Source: Pleomorphomonas carboxyditropha
GTDB taxonomy: Bacteria; Pseudomonadota; Alphaproteobacteria; Rhizobiales; Pleomorphomonadaceae
Length of the DNA: 64,000 nucleotides
Assembly (NCBI RefSeq): GCF_002770725.1
Contig: NZ_NQVN01000023.1
Coordinates: forward strand, 16,470-80,469
Reading direction: 5' to 3'
Shown: piece by piece, positions 47,930 to 56,995 of the stretch
How positions within the stretch are numbered: position 1 is the stretch's first letter
How the letters are laid out: each line of letters begins with the position of its first letter
The notes under the pieces: generated by a model
Told to the model about the DNA's origin: nothing
The model's input: the letters and a program-made list of their open reading frames with translations, nothing else
Databases searched by the model: none
Made by a program: the position numbers and the translations under genes

Positions 47930-48133
47930 ATGAACGACGAAGCCATGCCCGACGACAGGACCGCCCTGCTGGTCGCCGCCAGGGTGCTGGAGGCCATCCG
48001 GCCCTACTGTCTCCTGGAGCTGACGACCAGATATCCCGTGTCGCACGACGGCCGCTGCCTCGGCGCCTTCACCATCGACGAGGCGCTCGACCTCGCCGAC
48101 GCGGCGCTGGCCGGCAGGGAGGCGCGGCGATGA
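47930..48133 (+). CDS. small hypothetical protein upstream of the wHTH gene
   Basis: The product is 67 aa, mainly helical and acidic (LLVAARVLEAIRPYC, then TIDEALDLADAALAG). No family recognised. ATG 47930 follows a GGAGG stretch. The stop overlaps the next ATG by 4 bp (ATGA), so it is translationally coupled to a regulator gene. Confidence 0.65.
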   Translation: MNDEAMPDDRTALLVAARVLEAIRPYCLLELTTRYPVSHDGRCLGAFTIDEALDLADAALAGREARR

Positions 48134-48642
48134 GCCATCCGCTGCGCGGCACCTTCGTCGGCAATTCCATCGTGCGGCTGGCCGACGAGGGCGTGCCGAT
48201 CGGCGCCCTGAGCCGCACCTTCAAGATCCCCTACGACAGCGCCCACGGCATCGTGCGGCAGGCGCTGGACGACGGCGTCATCGTCGAGATGCCGGCCGCC
48301 GACTGGCCGGCCGGCTCGCGGCTCAGGCAGCCGACCACGGCGCCGATCCGCCTCGACGAGCGGCCGGACTTCCTGATGCGCCTGAAAGAAGCGTTCGGCC
48401 TCACCCCGGCCGAGGGCCGGCTCATCCAATGCCTGATGCAGGCGCGCGCCTGCACCAAGCCGCATCTGCACGCGGTGGTGGCGCCGGAGGCCGAGCCGAA
48501 GATCGTCGACGTGTTCGTCTGCAAGATCCGCGGCAAGCTCGGAAAATTCCAGGTGCGGATCGAGACCATCTGGGGCCAGGGTTACGCCATGACCGAGGAG
48601 AACAAGCGCCGGCTGATGGCGCGGATCGGCGGCGCGCCGTGA
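48130..48642 (+). CDS. DNA-binding regulator with OmpR/CtrA-like winged helix
   Basis: The product is 170 aa. An N-terminal HTH-like segment (NSIVRLADEGVPIGALSRTF) is followed by a winged helix: GLTPAEGRLIQCLMQAR, then EPKIVDVFVCKIRGKLGKF and IETIWGQGYAM. The latter is the OmpR/PhoB-type effector domain without a receiver, as in phage-borne relatives of CtrA-type regulators. It likely regulates genes of the element. Coupled to the preceding small gene by ATGA. Confidence 0.75.
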   Translation: MSHPLRGTFVGNSIVRLADEGVPIGALSRTFKIPYDSAHGIVRQALDDGVIVEMPAADWPAGSRLRQPTTAPIRLDERPDFLMRLKEAFGLTPAEGRLIQCLMQARACTKPHLHAVVAPEAEPKIVDVFVCKIRGKLGKFQVRIETIWGQGYAMTEENKRRLMARIGGAP

Positions 48643-48665
48643 CCGGGCGCCGCCGGCGGACGGGC

Positions 48666-48926
48666 TCAGGGCCAGCGGACCCTCGGGTGATCGGCCCGCA
48701 CCTGCTCGACGGCGAGCTGGATGGCCCGCATGCGCCGGCTGTCGAGGGCTTGCCGATTGGCCGGGGCGGCGCGGAAGGTCAGGTTCCAGTTGGGTGCGAC
48801 GTCCACGCCCTCGGCCAGCGGCACGAACTCGAAGTTCACGGCGCCGATCGGGCCGAAGTTGGCCTGGGCCAGTTCCTGGACACGGGCGATCGCCTGTCTC
48901 GGAGTGATCGTCTTGCGGGGTTCCAT
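48666..48926 (-). CDS. hypothetical protein (86 aa)
   Basis: The product is 86 aa. An N-terminal basic helix (RKTITPRQAIARVQELAQ) and a beta region (PNWNLTFRAAP) are visible, without a known family. The start codon overlaps the previous gene's stop by one base, and the pair runs opposite to the surrounding replication genes. Function unknown. Confidence 0.6.
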   Translation of the reverse strand: MEPRKTITPRQAIARVQELAQANFGPIGAVNFEFVPLAEGVDVAPNWNLTFRAAPANRQALDSRRMRAIQLAVEQVRADHPRVRWP

Positions 48927-49204
48927 CAGGAAATGATCCTTGGTTGGACGACGAAGCGCACGATGCCGCGCGCATGGTCGGTTGCCGCGATCCTGACGCC
49001 GAGCTTCGGCCCGGCGTCGTCGATGTCGATGCGCCCGCGAGCGCCGATCATCAGCGTCCAGTCCTCCTCGAGGCTCGACCGGCCCTCGACGATCAGGCTG
49101 CCGTCGCTGCGAAACCAGGCGTTGCTCCGGAAGGCGAAGGGGACCGGAGCGCGCCCTTCAAGTTCAAGATGCGCCTTGCGTCTCGGATTGGCCGATACAA
49201 CCAA
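48926..49204 (-). CDS. hypothetical protein, TTG start with strong ribosome site
   Basis: The product is 92 aa from TTG 49204. The preceding GGGAGGGA is spaced 6-7 bp from it, an unusually strong site for a TTG start. The protein is beta-rich (SLIVEGRSSLEEDWTLMIGA, then RIDIDDAGPKLGVRI) and has no recognised domain. It forms a two-gene leftward unit inside the rightward phage-like module. Confidence 0.6.
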   Translation of the reverse strand: MVVSANPRRKAHLELEGRAPVPFAFRSNAWFRSDGSLIVEGRSSLEEDWTLMIGARGRIDIDDAGPKLGVRIAATDHARGIVRFVVQPRIIS

Positions 49205-49372
49205 AAATCGTCCCTCCCTTCGGAAGACATGCGAAATGGTGGCGGGGGCGATGGGCGGAAACCCGCAATTTAGCGGGCTTTCCTTTGATAAGTTAAGAAT
49301 GTCTTATCTCGTCGAAAAAGGAAAGCACAATTTTGGGTGGGCCTCCGGGGCCGGCTGCGGGAGCGCGGCGGC

Positions 49373-49714
49373 ATGACCAATCCCGCCTCGTTCCACCATG
49401 CCACCTGCGGCCTCTGCGGCCGGCGGGCCGACGGCATCGGCTTTTCGCCGGGCGGCCGGCCGCCGGCGGTCTGGGTGTGCAACGACTGCGGCCTTGCCAG
49501 GGCCCGAACGGCCACTCGCATGCGCGATTTCGACGCCGTCGAGCGGCGGGCCTTCGCCCTGGCGGCGCGGCGGGCCGGCCAGTTCCTCGACACCATCGGC
49601 AAGACCGACCTCGCCGTGCTGACCACCGAGGAATACGAGAGCTTCCTCCGGGCCTTCCAGACGCATTTCGTCGAGGAGATCCGCCGGCTGGTCGAGGGCG
49701 AGGCGACGCCCTGA
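49373..49714 (+). CDS. zinc-ribbon-like small protein (DUF6511-like)
   Basis: The product is 113 aa. Two Cys pairs, CGLCG near residue 9 and CNDCG near 35, form a probable zinc site. The C-terminal half is helical (DFDAVERRAFALAARRAG, then ESFLRAFQTHFVEEIRRL). The position directly before the primase-polymerase gene, 1 bp from its ATG, suggests a linked replication role. The family name is tentative. Confidence 0.65.
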   Translation: MTNPASFHHATCGLCGRRADGIGFSPGGRPPAVWVCNDCGLARARTATRMRDFDAVERRAFALAARRAGQFLDTIGKTDLAVLTTEEYESFLRAFQTHFVEEIRRLVEGEATP

Positions 49715-49715
49715 C

Positions 49716-51971
49716 ATGGCCCGGCTGACGACGCCCTTTGCCATCGCCGATCTATCGCCGGCCCCCAACCGGGCGCTGGCGCTGGAGCTGGCGCGCGCCG
49801 GCCTTGCCGTCTTCCCGGTGCGCGGCGCCGGGCCGGACGCCAAGAAGCCGTGCCCATCGGTGCGCTGGAGCCTCGACGCCACCACCGACGCAGCGGCGAT
49901 CGAGGTGTGGTGGCGGCGCTGGCCGGACGCCATGCCGGCCCTCCACCTGGGGCGGTCGGGCCTGTTGGTGGTCGATCTCGACCGGCACGACGGGGGCGCC
50001 GACGGCCTGACGGCCTGGGCCGAGGTGAGCGGCGGCGAGGCGGGCGCGCCGGCCGTCGACACGCCCTCGGGCGGCCGCCACATCTATTTCCGGCAGCCCG
50101 GCGGCCGCGCCCACGGCAACCGCGAGGGGCTGCTCAAGGGGCGCGGCATCAACATCCGCGGCCACGGCGGCTACGTGGTGGCGCCCGGCGCGCTGAGGGC
50201 CGACGGCGAGGGCGCCTATCAACCGGTGCTGGCCGGCGCGCTGGTGGCGGCGCCGCCGGTGCCGGACTGGCTCTATGCGCTGATCGATCCGCCGGCGGCG
50301 AAGCCGGCGCCGCGCCAGCGCCCGGCCGCGCCGCCCATCGCCGACACGCGGCTCGGCCGCTACGCCGACAAGGCCATCGCCGCCGAGATCGACGCCTTGC
50401 GCGCCGCCGGCAAGGGCGGCCGCAACAACCAGCTCAACCGCAGCGCCTTCGCGCTCGGCCAGATGGTCGGCGCCGGCTGGGTCGGCGAGGCGGCGGCAAT
50501 GTCGTTGCTCACCTCGGCGGCCGAGGCGTGCGGCCTTGTCGCCGACGACGGCTTGCCGGCCTCTCTGGCGACGATCAGGAGCGGCCTCAAAAAGGGCAGG
50601 ACGCAGCCGCGCGACGCCCCACCGCCCAGGAAAGGGCCGCGCCGCCTGGTCAGGGAGCGCGGCGGCGCGGTGGTCGACGGCGACACCGGCGAGGTGGTGC
50701 ACGAGGTGAAGCGCGCCCGCGCGGCGGTGGAATTCCCCGACGCGCTGACCCGCGTGCCCGGTCTCGTCGGCGACATCACCGACTGGATCTCGGCCACCGC
50801 CCGCCGGCCCAACCGGGTGTTGGCGCTCGGCGCGGCGCTGACGCTGGTCGGCACCGCCATGGGCCGCTTCTGGGCCGGGCCGACGCTGAGCTCGACGGTG
50901 CTCTACATGCTGGCGCTGGCGCCGTCCGGCGTCGGCAAGGACCACGCGCTGCAACAGATCAAGCGTCTGTTGGCGGCGGCGAAGATGGCCCGCACCATCG
51001 GGCCGGACGAGTTCATCTCCATGCCGGCGGTGATCCACTTCATCGAGCGCGAGCCGCTGTCGCTCTGCCCGATGGACGAGTTCGGCTCCTTCCTCAAACG
51101 CATCAACGCCAAGCGCGCCTCCGGCTTCGAGCGCGGCATCTCCAAGATCATGCGCTCGGTGTGGGGCACCAACTTCGGCCTGATGACGACGCCGGAATGG
51201 GCGGCGACGCCGGCCCGCACCGTGCGGGCGCCGGCGCTGTCCATCTACGGCGCCTCGACGCCGGAGGATTTCTTCGAGGCGCTGGACGGCGGCGACGTCA
51301 GCAACGGCTTCCTCAACCGCTTCACGCTGCTGACCGTGGCGAGCCGCACCGAGGACCGCGAACCGCCGGAGCCGCCGCTCGTGGTGCCCGAGAAGCTGTC
51401 GGAGAGCCTGAGGCGGCTGTTCGGCGGCGGCAATCCGCTCGTCGTCGCCTCCAAGCTGCACGAGACCGACGTCGAGATCGAGCCGTTCGTCATCCCCTGG
51501 GGGCCGGGCGCCGAGGCGGTCTACATGGGCTTCCAGCGCGACATCCTCGCCTGGCAGGACCGCGACCACGACGCCGAGAACTTCATCGGCCGCGCCGCCG
51601 AGATGGCCGTGCGCATGGCCACCATCCGGGCCGGCGGCCGCGACCCGGTGGCGCCGGAGATCACCAAGGACGACATGGAATGGGGTCGGGCAGTGGCGCT
51701 GTGGTCGGCCCGCACGCTCTACCGCATGGGCCGCCTCTACATCTCCGAAACCGATTTCCAAGCCGAAGCCAACCGCGTGCTGCGGCTAATCGACGCCGAG
51801 GGCGGCGAGATATCGCAAGAAACGCTACGGGCGCGGATGAAGAGCCGGCTGAAGGCGCGGGAACTGAGGGAGGTGATCGAGACGCTAGAGGATACCGGCG
51901 CGATCACGCGGGAGAGCGTGGCGACGGAGGGGGGAGGACCGCGGAAGACGGTGTATTTTTTGAGGGGGTAG
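49716..51971 (+). CDS. bifunctional primase-polymerase with DUF3987-like helicase/ATPase region
   Basis: The product is 751 aa. The N-terminal Prim-Pol domain has ARAGLAVFPVRGAGPDAKKP, catalytic LLVVDLDRHDGG, and DTPSGGRHIYFRQPGG. The C-terminal region (about 340-700) has a Walker-A-like MLALAPSGVGKDHALQQI and acidic motif SLCPMDEFGSFLK, as in DUF3987 helicase-like proteins of phages and plasmids. It likely primes and unwinds DNA for element replication. The 3' end becomes less G+C-rich, close to the defence cassette boundary. Confidence 0.88.
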   Translation: MARLTTPFAIADLSPAPNRALALELARAGLAVFPVRGAGPDAKKPCPSVRWSLDATTDAAAIEVWWRRWPDAMPALHLGRSGLLVVDLDRHDGGADGLTAWAEVSGGEAGAPAVDTPSGGRHIYFRQPGGRAHGNREGLLKGRGINIRGHGGYVVAPGALRADGEGAYQPVLAGALVAAPPVPDWLYALIDPPAAKPAPRQRPAAPPIADTRLGRYADKAIAAEIDALRAAGKGGRNNQLNRSAFALGQMVGAGWVGEAAAMSLLTSAAEACGLVADDGLPASLATIRSGLKKGRTQPRDAPPPRKGPRRLVRERGGAVVDGDTGEVVHEVKRARAAVEFPDALTRVPGLVGDITDWISATARRPNRVLALGAALTLVGTAMGRFWAGPTLSSTVLYMLALAPSGVGKDHALQQIKRLLAAAKMARTIGPDEFISMPAVIHFIEREPLSLCPMDEFGSFLKRINAKRASGFERGISKIMRSVWGTNFGLMTTPEWAATPARTVRAPALSIYGASTPEDFFEALDGGDVSNGFLNRFTLLTVASRTEDREPPEPPLVVPEKLSESLRRLFGGGNPLVVASKLHETDVEIEPFVIPWGPGAEAVYMGFQRDILAWQDRDHDAENFIGRAAEMAVRMATIRAGGRDPVAPEITKDDMEWGRAVALWSARTLYRMGRLYISETDFQAEANRVLRLIDAEGGEISQETLRARMKSRLKARELREVIETLEDTGAITRESVATEGGGPRKTVYFLRG

Positions 51972-52233
51972 GGGAGGGGAGTTGCTCAAGACGACCGCAA
52001 TGCGCCTTAATTTCAGCCGTTCATGCTAACTCGACGATTTCTCGAAATCTGTCCGTCCGCCTATCTGACTGTGACGTCAACAACCGGAGAACCGTCAGTC
52101 GGGTTCCAGGCGCCCACACCGGAAAGCGGAGATTGGTTGACCGGCCTGACTTGACCGCCCTTGGTCGAGATGACGTCTCGTTTCAATTGGCTTAGAGTCA
52201 ACTTATCAAAGCTGCTGGGCTGCGGGCAGGGGC
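51972..52233. other. transition region between replication module and defence cassette
   Basis: No convincing gene is visible in this 262-bp stretch. A leftward open frame across it overlaps the next gene and lacks features. Base composition shifts from about two-thirds G+C to near-even here, suggesting the acquisition boundary. Confidence 0.5.
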
Positions 52234-53196
52234 ATGGCGGACATTTTTGACAATGCGGTGACTTCGATCGTTCTCGGTATGGAGGACTTCCGAGAAGGAT
52301 CGGACGCAAGAATGCTAAGTGCGGCGCGCAACTACTATGCGGGCCTGCTGTTACTGGGCAAGGAATGCCTCATCCGCGCCGCTCCCGAAGCCAATCCGAT
52401 GGAGATCATTGGCGCGAAATTCGAGCCCGTTCCCGATGGTGACGGAGGCGTCGATCATGAAGTCGTCGGCTATGCGACGGTGGATCTCGCCCAGCTCAAG
52501 AGCCGGTTCAAGAAATTCGGATTATCATGGCCGGACGTGAACATCGAAAAGCTACAGCGATTCCGAAACAATCTTGAACACTATCATCTGGCCGAACCTG
52601 TTGGTGCACTGAAGGAGGCGATAGCCGCCTCATTTTCAATGATTATCGACTTCTTGGAAACGCTGCAGGAAGATCCTCAAGACGTATTGGCAGATGTCTG
52701 GGACACGATCCTTGAAGAGACGAATGCCTTTAACAGGATGCAGAAGAGCTGCATTGACAGCCTCCTCCGCCTGAATTGGCCTGGTGAGGTCCAAGGGCTG
52801 GATCGTATATCCTGCCGCAACTGTGGCTCGTCACTTATCGGTCAGACTGACCGCGACAATACCAACAGCGAAGCGGCCTACGGCAAGTGTTTTCAGTGTG
52901 GCCAGGAATACCATCAGCAGCAGCTTGCTGAAATGGTCGTGTCGGCTAGCTACGAGATTGATGCCTACCATGCCGCCAAGGACGGTGAATCGTCACCGAT
53001 CGCGACCTGCCCCAACTGCAACGCCGAGGCCTATGTGGAGAATGGAGAAGTCAGCGTTTGCTTTGCCTGCAAGGAAACGGTCGCAGGCGAATGCAGCCGC
53101 TGTGGTGCCGATATTACGGTTCATGAGTACAATCCCGACTATCCTGGTCTGTGCAGCTATTGCGCGTACACTTGGGAAAAGGTGATGCGGGAGTGA
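52234..53196 (+). CDS. HEPN-domain protein with C-terminal zinc ribbons
   Basis: The product is 320 aa. Residues 1-150 resemble a HEPN helical domain (SIVLGMEDFREGSDARMLSA, then ARNYYAGLLLLGKECLIRAA) with the R-x4-H motif as RNNLEH near residue 113. The C-terminal half has at least three zinc-ribbon-like Cys pairs: CRNCG/CFQCG, CPNCN/CFACK and CSRCG/CSYC. HEPN proteins are often RNases in toxin or defence systems, and the zinc ribbons could sense or bind nucleic acid. This is inference; the closest known function is unclear. Codon use is less G+C-rich than its core neighbours. Confidence 0.75.
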   Translation: MADIFDNAVTSIVLGMEDFREGSDARMLSAARNYYAGLLLLGKECLIRAAPEANPMEIIGAKFEPVPDGDGGVDHEVVGYATVDLAQLKSRFKKFGLSWPDVNIEKLQRFRNNLEHYHLAEPVGALKEAIAASFSMIIDFLETLQEDPQDVLADVWDTILEETNAFNRMQKSCIDSLLRLNWPGEVQGLDRISCRNCGSSLIGQTDRDNTNSEAAYGKCFQCGQEYHQQQLAEMVVSASYEIDAYHAAKDGESSPIATCPNCNAEAYVENGEVSVCFACKETVAGECSRCGADITVHEYNPDYPGLCSYCAYTWEKVMRE

Positions 53197-53471
53197 CGAG
53201 GGATATCGCTCGGCTGCACGGGCCCATGAGTGGATTGTGGCGCAGTCGGGGGAGTCGCTCGAACTGTTGCGCCGAATGAAGTTCGATCCAATCGGATTTC
53301 ATCCCCTTGAGGATCGTCCGCTAATTCTAATTGAGCAGATCAAATCAGGCATGGACCTTCGCCGTCGCTATCGCGGCTGCCCGCCAGTTGCTGGAATTGC
53401 ATCCAGATGTGGGTGAGTTTCGGCTCGCCCCTGGCTTTGTTAATGCCTTCAATGTCATTGCAATCACATGA
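53190..53471 (+). pseudogene. frameshifted fragment of a conserved hypothetical gene
   Basis: One frame encodes HEWIVAQSGESLELLRRMKF, then DPIGFHPLEDRPLILIEQI up to about 53344. After an apparent extra A in ATCAAATCAGG (53340-53350) the next frame continues NQAWTFAVAIAAARQLLELH and ends at TGA 53469-53471. Read together the two parts form one recognisable conserved block (ending LAPGFVNAFNVIAIT). No start codon is convincing, so this is also 5'-truncated or joined to the preceding region. Confidence 0.6.
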
Positions 53472-53512
53472 TTTTATGTGGTATACTCATTAAATTGTGG
53501 GTGATTAGCACT

Positions 53513-53803
53513 GTGACGTACGACGCCTTCATCGTCGAATTGAATAAGGCGGGGCTCACTGTCCGGCGCTTCGCAGAACTTATGAGCATGCAACCGAATT
53601 CAGTTTCGAACAACAAGAAGAAAGGTGATGTCCCTGTCCACCTCGCGGTGATTGCGAGTCTCCTTGCCGAAATGGCGAGTCGCGATATCGACTACGCTTC
53701 CATTTTCGAGCGCCTCGAACCCGGCAGGAAAAAGCCGCGTGGTGCTGCCAAAGCCGGAAAGTTCGCAGGTGATCCGCAAGGGGTGCTGGAGCTGGATAAA
53801 TGA
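53513..53803 (+). CDS. small HTH protein of the restriction cassette
   Basis: The product is 96 aa from GTG 53513; an in-frame ATG at 53468 would add a hydrophobic unconserved leader. The pattern TYDAFIVELNKAGLTVRRFA, then ELMSMQPNSVSNNKKKGDVP is a helix-turn-helix. The tail is basic and rich in Lys, Gly and Ala. It precedes the methyltransferase gene by 93 bp and may be a control protein (C-like). Confidence 0.7.
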   Translation: MTYDAFIVELNKAGLTVRRFAELMSMQPNSVSNNKKKGDVPVHLAVIASLLAEMASRDIDYASIFERLEPGRKKPRGAAKAGKFAGDPQGVLELDK

Positions 53804-53896
53804 GCGACAGGATAGCCCACAGAACCGGAATGTTCTTGATATGTTCTGATTTGTGGGGTACTGATACCCATCCCATGACGCGAGAAGAGGTGAGGC

Positions 53897-56800
53897 ATGG
53901 CAGATAGCTTCGCTTCGCATTGGCGAGACGCCCTCGCGCTTGATCGTCGGATGGTGCCCGAATTTTACACGTCTCCTTCCGATGTGGAGCCGGGGCCGCA
54001 TGCTGATGCGATCCGCTTTGCCTTGACCGATCTCGGCCTAGCTGCTGTCTTCTGCATCGAGGGAGTTCCAACGGTCGGATTTCTGAGCGAGACAGATGTA
54101 TCGCTCGCCCGGATCGACGAATTACACCGCATTCTCTGGAATCAAGGTCTGATGAGCCTGTTGCTCGTCCTCAAGGAGGATGAGCTTGTCGCCTATTCGC
54201 TTGTCCAGAGACCATTCCAGCGTCAGGAGGGCCAGCAAGGCGATCCTCGTCTGATCATGACGCTATCGCTTCTTTTGGATGCGCTGAAACTTCGGGAACT
54301 GATCGATTCTACGGAGTCCGGGCGGTTCTGGTTCGAGAACGACAAATATTTCGACCCGGACGATCGCGTCGATAGTGTGCTACTGTCAAACCTGCTGGAG
54401 GCGTTTCGCGACATGCGGGGCGATCTCGGTGGCGAGGCCGCCCAAGCGCTGCTGATGCAAACAATGTTCATCGCGTATCTGGAAGATCGCAAGATCATCA
54501 AGGAGGTGGTGTTCCAGAAGGCGTCCAACAGAACATGTTCCAGTCTCGCGGAGATGTTGGAGGCAGATTCTCCAACCTATTTCGAGGCGCTGTTTGTATG
54601 GTTGAAGAGCGCGTTCAACGGCAACCTCTTCAATGCGCCCTGCGCCTTCGAAACAGGCGATGCGACGCCGCCGAAGCTGGCGGTGCGGCATCTACGAACG
54701 CTGGCGCGTTTCCGACATGGACGTGAAGAGATGGCGTCCGGCCAGCTTCGTCTATGGGGTTATGACTTTCGGTATATGTCGATCGGCCTCATCAGTGCGG
54801 TTTATGACCGCTTCCTGAAGGAAGAGGCCGAGAAAAAGAGCGCTGACGGCGCCTTTTATACTCCGATGTTCTTGGCGGACGTCGTCGTCAATCAACTTTG
54901 GGACGATTTGTCCGACGAGCAGCGGGCAAAGGGTGTGTTCTGCGATCCAGCATGCGGATCGGGGATTTTTCTTGTCCGGTTGTTCCAGCGCCTCGTCGCG
55001 CACCATTGCCGGATCAAGAACACGCGCCATGCCTCGTGGAACGAACTGAAGTCTATTGCGCGCCGGTTGCATGGAGGGGACATCAATCCCTCTGCCGTCC
55101 GTGTAGCAGCGTTCTCCCTCTACATCGCGCTACTGGAACAATCCAACCCCCCCGATCTGGAGGTACTTCTGAAGGCCGGGAAGCTCTTGCCGTCTCTCTA
55201 CGGCGACACGCTGCTCCCGGCGTCGGATTTCTTCGCGCTTGCGGATGTACCGAAATTCGATGCGGTCGTGGGGAATCCGCCTTGGAAAGGACGGAGCGGC
55301 CAGATTACGACCGCCCAGATATGGGCAAAGGCCAACAGTTATCCCGATCCTGCTAAGGATATTGCCTGGGGCTTCGTTTGGAAGGCTCTAAAGGTGGTTA
55401 AGCCGGACGGGCTTGTTGCGTTTCTGTTGCCGGCGATGGGGGTTCTGCACAATACCTCGCAAGAGGCTCAAGACGCGCGACGACGGCTTCTACGCGATGC
55501 GCGTGTCAGGCGGATCATGAACCTGTCGGACCTTTGCTTCCAGTTGTTCGATGGCGCGCAGCGGCCAACGGCTTTCGTTCTTTACGCACCAGCACAGGGC
55601 GACCAGCTTCCTTATCGCTTCGAATATTGGGTGCCGAAAGCTGACCTCAATCTGCGGCTCAAGCGGCTGATGACCTTGTCTCGCGCAGATCGTCTTCGAT
55701 TTCGCTCGGACCTGGTCGGCGAGGATCTGACGCTGTTCAAGCGCCGACTCTGGACGCGTGGCCCCGAGGAAACGCTGCTTCAGTATTTGCGGACCATCCC
55801 CGCATTGAGCGCGTTCATCAAGGAATATAAGGATATCCGCAAGGCCAATGCCACGGTCGATCGGACGGCGGATTGGGTTATAGGCCAAGGTTTTCAACCT
55901 GCGCAGGAAAGCCGGCTTGATGGCGAGCATAAATTTCTTACTTCGGATGTGGTCACAAAGTACCCTTATTTGAGCGCGGAAGATTTTTGTCCAATTGCTC
56001 TTCCTCGCATACAGTCGGCAGCATGGAATATGTCGACGGTTCGGCGTGGAGGGTTTGTCGAGGGCTTTTCCGGCCCGCACATCTTGATCCCACAGGGCGT
56101 GGAGCGTTCCATCGGCCGCATTCGCGCGGCCTATTGCGAGCAAAGCCTTGTATTCCAGCATTCCATTCAGGCCATCGCTTTCCCCGAAATAGAAAAGCGC
56201 ACCGCGAAGGTTTTGACCGCTGTCCTGAACAGCAGTCTAGCGGCTTGGGTTTATTTCCACGATACCGCCAATTTTGGTGCTGACCGTGCCAAGGTTCATC
56301 AAGGCGAATTATTGAAGTTGCCGTTCGACTTAGTGGTGAATATGCCCGATCCGGCAAGGGCCGCGGCCGCGGAGGAAAAAATCCTCCAACTGATCGATCG
56401 GGAGGTTGCGAAGGCCGATGAGTTGTTTTCGCTACAATCCGATCCTCTCGATGAAATCGACCAACTGGTCTTCGATTATTATGGTCTGGGTGCGCACGAA
56501 ATCGCGCTGATTGAAGACACCTTCCGATACATCATCCCGGCGATGCAACCCCGGCGCAGCGCGGGGCTGCAAAAAATCTGGGCCAATAGCAGATACGAGC
56601 ACCGCGCCGACTACGCCGTCACGCTTCGCGATGCCCTTGCACCCTGTTTCCGGCAACCTGTCCGGGCGTCGCTCGCCGCTAAATCAGCCGATGCCGCGGT
56701 TCTGAAACTGACCATCGCCTCCGGGGACGATGAATATAGGGAAGAGGTATCTCCGGAGGTAGGACAGTTCCTTCAATCGATCCAGGCTAAGCTGCCTGTG

Positions 56801-56995
56801 CGCCTGCCGGGGAACGTGCAATTGGTACCAGATCTTCGCTTCGTAATTGGGAGCGATATGTATCTGGTCAAGCCAATGCAGCTCCGGCATTGGCTGAGAT
56901 CGACAGCCTTGGCGGATGCGGAGCAGATTGCGGCCGAGTTTACTGCTGCTCTCGCTCGTCATGGCAAGACCGGTGGTGAATATGCTGACCGGTGA
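53897..56995 (+). CDS. N6-adenine DNA methyltransferase, large Eco57I-like
   Basis: The product is 1032 aa. Motif I is DPACGSGIFLVRLF near residue 350, and the catalytic motif IV is FDAVVGNPPWKG near 455. GAFYTPMFLADVVVNQLW precedes motif I as in Eco57I/TaqI-type enzymes. The N-terminal 300 residues and the C-terminal region probably contribute target recognition. I see no PD-(D/E)XK site in its N-terminus, so cleavage may depend on the next gene. GAGGTGAGG precedes the ATG. G+C is clearly lower than in core genes, suggesting transfer. Confidence 0.87.
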   Translation: MADSFASHWRDALALDRRMVPEFYTSPSDVEPGPHADAIRFALTDLGLAAVFCIEGVPTVGFLSETDVSLARIDELHRILWNQGLMSLLLVLKEDELVAYSLVQRPFQRQEGQQGDPRLIMTLSLLLDALKLRELIDSTESGRFWFENDKYFDPDDRVDSVLLSNLLEAFRDMRGDLGGEAAQALLMQTMFIAYLEDRKIIKEVVFQKASNRTCSSLAEMLEADSPTYFEALFVWLKSAFNGNLFNAPCAFETGDATPPKLAVRHLRTLARFRHGREEMASGQLRLWGYDFRYMSIGLISAVYDRFLKEEAEKKSADGAFYTPMFLADVVVNQLWDDLSDEQRAKGVFCDPACGSGIFLVRLFQRLVAHHCRIKNTRHASWNELKSIARRLHGGDINPSAVRVAAFSLYIALLEQSNPPDLEVLLKAGKLLPSLYGDTLLPASDFFALADVPKFDAVVGNPPWKGRSGQITTAQIWAKANSYPDPAKDIAWGFVWKALKVVKPDGLVAFLLPAMGVLHNTSQEAQDARRRLLRDARVRRIMNLSDLCFQLFDGAQRPTAFVLYAPAQGDQLPYRFEYWVPKADLNLRLKRLMTLSRADRLRFRSDLVGEDLTLFKRRLWTRGPEETLLQYLRTIPALSAFIKEYKDIRKANATVDRTADWVIGQGFQPAQESRLDGEHKFLTSDVVTKYPYLSAEDFCPIALPRIQSAAWNMSTVRRGGFVEGFSGPHILIPQGVERSIGRIRAAYCEQSLVFQHSIQAIAFPEIEKRTAKVLTAVLNSSLAAWVYFHDTANFGADRAKVHQGELLKLPFDLVVNMPDPARAAAAEEKILQLIDREVAKADELFSLQSDPLDEIDQLVFDYYGLGAHEIALIEDTFRYIIPAMQPRRSAGLQKIWANSRYEHRADYAVTLRDALAPCFRQPVRASLAAKSADAAVLKLTIASGDDEYREEVSPEVGQFLQSIQAKLPVRLPGNVQLVPDLRFVIGSDMYLVKPMQLRHWLRSTALADAEQIAAEFTAALARHGKTGGEYADR

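Noticed and set aside
47791..48129. N-terminal extension of the wHTH regulator
   Set aside because: The extension runs through a hairpin repeat and a separate small gene in another frame; ATG 48130 with ATGA coupling is far better.
52061..52309. leftward open frame at the start of the low-G+C block
   Set aside because: It overlaps the start of the HEPN gene and shows no features or ribosome site.
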